Assembly: GCF_900634625.1 (NCBI RefSeq)
Contig: NC_041023.1
Location: 27,395,375 to 27,459,374, forward strand
From: Parambassis ranga
Taxonomy: Eukaryota; Chordata; Actinopteri; Ambassidae
Direction: 5' to 3'
DNA length: 64,000 bases
A model generated the notes under the pieces. It did not search any database. It saw only the letters and a program-made list of their open reading frames with translations, and was not told the DNA's origin. Numbering within the stretch: position 1 is the first letter of the stretch; the number at the start of each line of letters is the position of its first letter. A program made the position numbers and the translations under genes. Below are positions 57,880 through 64,000 of this stretch, piece by piece.

Positions 57880-58875
57880 TGCCTATGACTCTAAGAACAC
57901 CGTCCCCACCATCAAACATGGAGGTGGAGACATCATGCTTTGAGGGTGTTTTTATGCCAAGGGGTCAGGACAACTGCACCACATCAAAGGAAGGACGGTG
58001 CGGTGCCATGTACCGTCAAATCTTGGGTGAGAACCTCCTTACTTCAGCCAGGGCATTGAAAATGGGTGGTGGGTGGATATTCCAGCATGGCAATAATCCA
58101 AAACACATGGCCAAGGCAACAAAGGATTGATCAAGAAGAAGCATATTAAGGTCTTGGAGTGGCCTAGTCAGTCTCCAGACCTGACCATAGAAAATCTGGG
58201 GAAGAAGCTGAAGGTTCCAGTTGCCAAACATCATCAACATTACTATGCTGAGGATTTTTTATGAGTCTGTGGTTGCCAGTGCCATTTTGTTTGCTGTTGT
58301 GTGCTGGGGCAGCAGACTGAATGACTTCAGTCTTCACTTGCCAGGATTTGACTTCAATGTTTATTAATGTTTAGAATTTATTAGGTTTTATTTTTATTTT
58401 ACGCTTACTACTTTACTTTATTTATATTTCTAAACTGTCTTTTTTTGAGTATACACAGGAGCAACTGGAATGAAAGCAATTTCCCCCTGGGATCAATAAA
58501 GTATTTCTGATTCTGATTCTGATCAGCCAAGAAACATTAATGACTTGGAGAGGATCTGAAAAGAGGAGTGGGACAAAATCCCCCTGAGATGTGTGCAAAC
58601 CTTGTGGCCAACTACAAGAAACGTCTGACCTCTGTGACTGAAACAAAGGTTTTACCACCAAGTACTAAAGCACGTTTTGAGAAGAGATCAAATACTTATT
58701 TCATTCATGAAAATGAGAATTAATTAATTAACGTTTTTAAATGCATTTTCTACATTTGTCTGTTATTGTTCTGTCTCTCACTGTCCTAATAAACCTACCA
58801 TTGAAATTATAGACTGATAATTTCTTTGTTCATCATAGGTTCAAATAAGTTTTCCCCTTTCTTTGTCAGAGATTA
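57880..58875 (+). mobile_element. Tc1-like element (5'-truncated) with nested LINE
   Basis: Catalytic-half blocks NTVPTIKHGGGDIML, CFYAKGSGQLHHIKG, QHGNNPKHMAKATKD, LEWPSQSPDLTIENL are in broken frames. The second catalytic D is replaced (HGNNP against HDNDP in the 36.6-kb copy). After the nested insertion (58234..58523) it resumes with NDLERI..EEWDKIP..MCANLVANYKKRLTSVT and the 3' terminal region (ATACTTATTTCATTC, CTCACTGTCC..ATAAACCTACCATTG). The C-terminal transposase end and 3' region are absent from the 36.6-kb copy. Confidence 0.85.
58234..58523 (+). mobile_element. Rex1-like LINE 3' end, nested in the Tc1 copy
   Basis: It encodes a FYESVVASAILFAVVCWGSR-like block (58255..58320), here with frame breaks, seen near the C terminus of Rex1/CR1-like RTs. 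A short 3' UTR follows, ending CAATTTCCCCCTGGGATCAA, TAAAGTATTTC and (TGATTC)n. ATCA is present on both sides (58230..58233 and 58522..58525) and could be a short target duplication. The Tc1 sequence is continuous across the insert. Confidence 0.8.
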
Positions 58876-59356
58876 CTTATAAAACTTCCAGTCAAGAGGG
58901 AAATGGACTAAGAAGAGTGACAAATGTAAAACAGGTTAATCCCTCTTCCAGAACAAAAAGATTCAAATGAGGATGATTCAATTAACCTGATTCTGTGAAG
59001 GCTCTTGGGTCACAGCAGGAGAAGCAACACACTGTCACTTTTAGAGTGCACCAATGATAATCAGAGCCGGTGTGCACAAAATAATGACTGTTGAAGCTGC
59101 ATTCTCACCCTTTGCAAAACGCCTGACTGGAGCTCTTCTGAGCCTCTCTGGAAGCTCGGCAAGTTACTCACCAATGACGTCCAACAAGACATGTGTGAGC
59201 TGCTGTGTGACATCAGTGTGCAGGTATACCACCGCGTCCAGGGACCCAGTCGGAGCAATGAGAGAGAGGGCACCAGACAGGAAAACTATGGAAGGGAGAA
59301 GAGACAGGAAACATAAACACCACATCTGGCACACACCATGACATCTAGTCCTTTCT

Positions 59357-59400
59357 TTTGTCACTTCCCATCAAACTGCTGTTTGATGGGAAGTGACAAA
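59357..59400. repeat. Perfect 20-bp inverted repeat, 4-nt loop
   Basis: The arms 59357..59376 and 59381..59400 are exact reverse complements; the loop is TGCT. The geometry resembles a small-RNA precursor stem, but the stem is fully perfect and the flanks are unpaired within a few bases. That fits a mutational origin better than a conserved microRNA. Confidence 0.95.
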
Positions 59401-59544
59401 GAATTCACATGGTCACACATGCTGACAGATGCACTGGGCACTACAGGTCTTGTGAGCTTGAACTGGGTCAGGTGCCTAAGGTGTCTGACAGATGTGAATG
59501 TATAGGTATAAAAGACATTAAAATTAATCTGCAGTGATATTCCA

Positions 59545-59660
59545 AGATTCAAGAAGTTTATTGTCAAATGCACAGCACTTTACAGTTACACTGAGCAATG
59601 AAATTCTTACTTTGCGAGTTCCCTTCACATGACTTTGTACAAAACTAAACTAAGATAAAA
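59545..59660 (-). repeat. LINE 3' end (GACAATAAACTTCTTGAATCTTG type)
   Basis: On the minus strand it reads ...AAGAATTTCATTGCTCAGTG...TTTGACAATAAACTTCTTGA and ATCTTGG, the common 3' end of a fish CR1/L2-group retroposon family. Sequence at 63780..63960 (AATATACAGT-rich) resembles the more internal part of the same kind of element. Confidence 0.6.
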
Positions 59661-59861
59661 ACAGTAGACAGTAGATATTTATTGTTACATCTAATTTGCT
59701 GGGCTGGATTAACACTTTGTTTATATTGGGTGTAGCTGTTATGGTCTAATGAGCCAATATAGCTGTAATAACTGACAAATCTGGACCCATGCAGGATTCT
59801 GGCCTCTGGGGGGTATCTGATTAAGCTTTTTCAGAGGAGCGATACATGGTACATCATGCTA

Positions 59862-59898
59862 AAGGATGTGATTCGTATAGTGTATGAATCACATCCTT
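59862..59898. repeat. Perfect 13-bp inverted repeat, 11-nt loop
   Basis: AAGGATGTGATTC and its exact reverse complement flank GTATAGTGTAT. Confidence 0.9.
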
Positions 59899-60279
59899 GT
59901 ATTGTGTGTATTTCCGAAGAGACCTCCTATTGATAAGAAAGGAGCAGAGATTGCATTATACATGAGAGCAGCAGCTCAGAACATATGCATCAGTGTAGCA
60001 GCATGGGGAGAAGAAGCAACAGTATTGATGCCAAGCAAGCCCACTTACTTGACCGGTAGAAGCAGTCATACAAACCACCACTCCCTTGACCACATGCACA
60101 AAATTGTAAACAAACATCAGAATGCATATCCTGATGAAGTCCATATTGTGTTTAAAGATTGTACGATCAAAATTACTGAACATGTGTATTGTCCCATGCA
60201 GAGGAAACAACACATTTGGTCATGTGTATTCTACCATTATGCATGTCTATAAAACTGTGCCCCTCCCACATCTTGGCCT

Positions 60280-60440
60280 CTTTTAAGGACATAAGGAAGT
60301 ACATTACTGCAAGAGCTGAAAAGAGGCATTAAAGATGCAAATGGGCCTATAATTTGAGAATCAAGAACCACTAGGATACTAGGCAACAAGTGCAGCTCTA
60401 CTGTTAACTCCAACCCAGACACTTTACTGGCAGAGAAGCT
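60280..60440 (+). pseudogene. Decayed LINE coding fragment (Rex1/CR1-like linker)
   Basis: Translated pieces RKYITARAELKRGIKDA, RIKNH, DTRQQ resemble the region between endonuclease and RT in CR1/Rex1-like LINEs (LKR.IR.AK..Y..RIE.H....NTR..WQG). Frames shift several times and no catalytic motif survives. Confidence 0.4.
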
Positions 60441-63168
60441 TATCGTTTTGCATATAGGGGAGAAACAAGGCCATTGCTCTACGTGGCATTGGATCACCTT
60501 GAAAATGTATTTAAATGTAATGTATGTATTATACCATACATTCTAATGAGAAACCCGCTCCACCTGGACCTCTCCACTACCATCTCAAAGTGGATCAAGT
60601 GGCTACAATAGGCCTTAGGAAATCCACAGCCCAACCCAACAGCAGTGAGGATGCATTGGACGTGGTGTGTGACAGCACACGGAGACGAGGCAGCCTGTGG
60701 AGATTTCTGATCACAGCAAGAGGGGCTAACACTACACAGAATGGACATGGTGGCCTCATTAGCCAGCAAGCTAAAGCTATGTGGTGTCAAAATTATTTGG
60801 TGGTTTCCACTTCCACCACTTTCTGCCTATACAGCTAATGAGAGTGAAACACCAACACTGTGGGAGAGCTGTCTGTCTTCATAACAGCTGTCTACATAGC
60901 ACTAGTGTTAATGTGATGGAGTGTATGTCAGTGGTTGATGATAACATCAGCAAAAAGCAAATGGACCATCCACAGACTATTTATTATACATATTCTAACC
61001 AAGACTTTCAAAATACAGTAAGATACATAAAACCAGACAAAAACAAAGACCCTTTTATTTTTGATAAAAATAAGAGTGCAACACATACGAAGAAAGAAGC
61101 TAAGCCAACTAAACAGACGCATGATGATACATATCACTGATGTAGTGACCATTGACTGCTTTTTATGATGCATTGTGGGATACATTAAGTGCACTGGTTT
61201 AATGATTTGTATTACATATTCAGACAGCATTATTCAGACAGGGAGGGGCGGGGGTGATTTGGACTCAGACACAGACTCACCTCAGTCTTGCCGAGGTTTC
61301 AGACCATCACTGACTATAAGACCCACCACTTCAGCAGATATGGAAAAGCTGATACTGTTGGAACCTGGAATACATGTTGGAAGTGATAATAAAACATCAG
61401 AGTCTGAATTTATTTCCAGTTTCCAGCAAAGCTCTGACATTTTGCTGTGTCGGTAGCCTTCTGTTGCTTCATATCTGGCGCCCTCTTGTGTTAGTAAATG
61501 GTAATGAAACAGTACAAATGGACTGCTGCTCTGATGAGTAACCATTATCACCAAAATGCAGTTATTCACATCATCCAACAGATAATGAGTTCCAGCTTTT
61601 ATAGTTAAAAATGGGCAGCTATGTGGCAGCTGGATCATAGGATTGTTTTCTGGTGAAATGGTTTGGTTTGGTTTGGTGTCTGCTATGAGGAAGTGGGTTA
61701 TTGTTAGAACAATACAGTCAAACCATTGAAGGACACTGTACAAATAACCCAGCACCAAGTTAAGGCTTTTTTTTTAAATTGACTCAAAGACTCAGATTTC
61801 TGAAGACTCAGATCATATTTTAGTTTAGTAATGATAGGAACCCTTCATAAGAGTTCTAAAAATGTCTCATTATACAGTGGATCAGCTAACAACACTTTAA
61901 TCAAATGAACAAATATATAGAAAATTAGCAATTATATTCAGATATGTAAATGAGTTTGTACAAAAGCAATGTAATGTAAAAGTAAAGAAGCTAATTAAAA
62001 TAAAAATATTACTACAAGTGCATCCAATTGCAGTTCATAATGGTCATATATACATTCGATTCTCTGTATGTCTTGTTGTAGCTCAATACTTTTCAAAATA
62101 ATCTGTTATATTAAATTTCAAGTGTTCCTGTTGGGTTTTACCTTGGGTTTTCTATTGGGTGAGTCAATACAATTATTGTTAATTGTTATGTGCTTCTGCT
62201 GTGTAAATCATTTTGTAAATTTGGTTCAGATGATAAGATGTCCAACTTTATAGCGGGAAAAAATTAATTATATAAATGAAAGAATCAAAAGTTTTAATTG
62301 CTCTATCTGTCAGTAATTTTGCTGATATTTTTTTATATAACCCCTCCCCTTATATTATGGCAACTCATACATTACATTTAACACAGAAAATGTGTCATAT
62401 ATATAAAAATAACACCATAAGTCTCACTATTTGTTTACACCTGTTCCTCACTTCATCTGCTTCAAACAAAACTGCTACACTGCCGGCACAGTTTGTTCTC
62501 TTTAGAGTTTTATCGTAATATTTTCATTTTCAAGGGGAAATGGAGAAATAGTTTCAGGTCTTTTAAAAGATGGTTACCATGGCATCGCTGCTCTCATCAC
62601 AGACCATTTTTTCAGGGTGAAGTGAAAATGGGTCCAGGCTGCACACCTTAAGCACAGCTTCTTTTACAACAGAATTCTATCCTGTTCTTCTTCGGTGGCT
62701 CCTCTTTTCACAAAAACCATCAGCTTTCTAAGATGTCAAGTTGTGAAATAAAAAACAGCAGCACCCATGAGAAACATTACAGGTGCCAAAGTACTAAACT
62801 TACAAAAATTTATGTTTTAAAAAAAAATACTGAGTACATACATTCCTTTTGAACTTCCAGAAAGTGGTCCCCATTGTCACTGTATTATGTTATTACATAG
62901 GAATGCATTATATTACATTCCTGGTGGCAGCCATTCCTGACTGTGGACTTGTGGGTGAAGCACGGCTAGTGGAAAGTGTTCCTCCTGTCAGATTCTTGAT
63001 TTTCTCCTCTAGATGTATCAAGATTCTTTGTTAGTTTGGAATAATGTGGACATTTAATGCACCTGCTGCACTCAAAACAGAGGCTCATATAAAAATACTA
63101 AAAATAAATAAAATAAACATACTATAAAACTGTTCTTACTGTCGTATCGTTTCTACGGTGCCACTTAC

Positions 63169-63300
63169 CTGTACTTGTAGTGAAGATGAGCCCCCTCGCA
63201 GCGGAACACAATGTAAATTTTTTCGAACCGACGGAACTTTTAAGAGTGACGGACTTCCGGTCAGCGACTGAACACAACATTGCCTTAGATGGACTAAAAT
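63169..63300 (-). other. Putative non-coding first exon, minus strand
   Basis: On the minus strand GACCGGAAGTCCGTCACTC (an ETS-type CCGGAAGT core, about 63250..63265) precedes CpG-bearing sequence. This ends at ACAAGTACAG followed by GTAAGTGG, a consensus donor (junction 63169/63168). An ETS core at the start site is typical of housekeeping and mitochondrial-protein gene promoters. The gene it would belong to is not identified; a lncRNA antisense to the neighbour is possible. Confidence 0.35.
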
Positions 63301-63479
63301 TGTCTACATGCGTTTGCATACACGCAGTTTAATTAGGACCTATGTATACTTTTATCTAACTACGTATATTAAACACATACCGTGAGGGTAAAAAACAACC
63401 CTGTCATGACACAGGAAGTAAATACAACCAACCAATCAGATTTATGGAAAATGTGACATGCGCAGCTTATGGTAGTAGT
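63301..63479. promoter_or_regulatory. Candidate bidirectional promoter
   Basis: About 180 bp separates two divergent putative first exons with consensus donors. It contains CAGGAAGTAA (ETS-like, about 63411) and AACCAATCAGA (NF-Y-like). No transposon signature is visible here, unlike the surrounding sequence. Confidence 0.35.
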
Positions 63480-63634
63480 AGTAGCAGTAGTGGTGTGTTA
63501 TGAAGGTTAACGTTTGCTAAAACGTGATTATAACTTATTGGACTGTAATTATTATTAAGCCACATTCGTGGAGGATTATTAGCGTGGCAGAGGGTTCACC
63601 AAACGACAGTTTACCTCGCAGGTTTCAGACTCAG
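63480..63634 (+). other. Putative first exon, plus strand
   Basis: Sequence up to GGTTTCAGACTCAG is followed by GTAAGGTTAT, a consensus donor at 63635. A CCAAT-type motif (AACCAATCAGA, about 63430..63440) lies upstream. The frame ending at the donor (VAEGSPNDSLPRRFQTQ) has no in-frame ATG within the putative exon, so the exon may be 5' UTR. In mammals MRPS33 lies divergently upstream of TMEM178B, so mrps33 is a candidate, but no MRPS33 coding is seen here. Confidence 0.35.
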
Positions 63635-63779
63635 GTAAGGTTATCATGTTATCACTGCAGTTGTTTCTCATGTTCGTCTGGCTTTTTAAGGAGGACGAGG
63701 AGGATGGGTCAGACATGACAAAAGACATCAAATCACACAAAACTGTTTTAGGAATAATACATATGAGGCAGTTGAATAA

Positions 63780-63965
63780 ATAGTTTGCTGTGCAGGCAGG
63801 ATGCTGGTACGATAAATACTATATGCAATATATACACTACAATACACTACAAACAGGTACGAGGTAAGTGCAATGTACAGAGGAATTTAAGATGTGCAAA
63901 TATACAGTATATATACAGTAAGTGCTGTATATACAATATACAGTATATACAATATACAGCATATC
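63780..63965. repeat. AT-rich repeat with TATACAGTATATACA units
   Basis: Degenerate AATATACAGTATATACA-type units repeat several times. They resemble the internal part of the LINE-derived repeat at 59545..59660, but the match is by impression only. Confidence 0.4.
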
Positions 63966-64000
63966 AAGAAGATTATGTAAGTGATTTACCACATGGCTCA

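Larger units (their letters stand above)
58876..63168. other. Non-coding stretch with repeat fragments, no gene recognised
   Basis: Contains two perfect hairpins (59357..59400 and 59862..59898), a minus-strand LINE end (59545..59660) and a LINE fragment (60280..60440). Frames of 80-158 codons at 59884..61460 and 61282..61758 show no recognisable domain, and overlapping frames on the opposite strand argue against both. Confidence 0.5.

Noticed and set aside
61282..61758. 158-codon minus-strand frame
   Set aside because: No recognisable domain, and the overlapping plus-strand frame at 61175..61456 is of similar quality; composition looks random.

Overview
The window is vertebrate, almost certainly teleost fish, nuclear DNA. 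It has long non-coding stretches, many (CA)n, (GA)n and (AT)n microsatellites, and a dense set of fish-type transposable elements: an L2-like LINE, Penelope-like elements, Tc1-like elements, hAT-type MITEs, Rex1-like LINE 3' ends and a solo LTR. One host protein-coding exon is clear. It is the first coding exon of a tmem178b-like gene on the minus strand (56571..56949), with a CpG-rich 5' region to its right and a GT donor at its left edge. No later tmem178b exon was found. In mammals the first intron of this gene is very long, so most or all of 1..56570 is probably intron 1 (inference).

Layout, left to right. 1..17249: sparse DNA with a 771-bp hAT-type MITE carrying an 8-bp target duplication (176..946), further MITEs (about 5431..5905 and 6444..6828), a repeat that recurs inverted at 52.3 kb, an L2-type tail and a decayed minus-strand LINE end (14.0-14.4 kb). 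17250..21650: an L2/Maui-like LINE with a 952-codon open EN-RT frame, interrupted near its 5' end by an 857-bp MITE that is flanked by TTAA and supplies an in-frame ATG to the LINE frame. 22.4-34.4 kb: another TIR element, a block duplicated at 25.5 and 31.2 kb, microsatellites and LINE tails. 35.0-37.7 kb: a Penelope-like element (RT, GIY-YIG start, hammerhead-like motif), then a deleted Tc1-like copy, then a hAT-like end and a 27-bp inverted repeat. 41.2-43.5 kb: a second copy of the TTAA-type MITE, a decayed LINE ORF, a minus-strand Penelope end and an AT-rich array containing a 64-bp perfect palindrome. 48.2-49.0 kb: a Tc1-like remnant split by a solo LTR with a 5-bp target duplication. 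53.9-54.6 kb: a short retroposon with a 14-bp target duplication, next to a second Penelope remnant. 57.9-58.9 kb: a Tc1-like copy split by a Rex1-like LINE tail.

The right end (63.1-63.65 kb) looks like a divergent promoter: two oppositely oriented putative first exons, each ending at a consensus splice donor, with ETS- and CCAAT-like motifs near them. Their genes lie at least partly outside the window and are not identified.

No operon, CRISPR array, rRNA or tRNA gene was seen. The most interesting signals are structural. They are a family of perfect ~20-bp short-loop inverted repeats in otherwise unique DNA (suggesting template-switch mutations), the palindromic AT-rich repeat, the hammerhead-like motif of the Penelope element with a decayed sister copy, and the MITE-in-LINE nesting. 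Identifications rest on motif recognition by eye; no database search was run.
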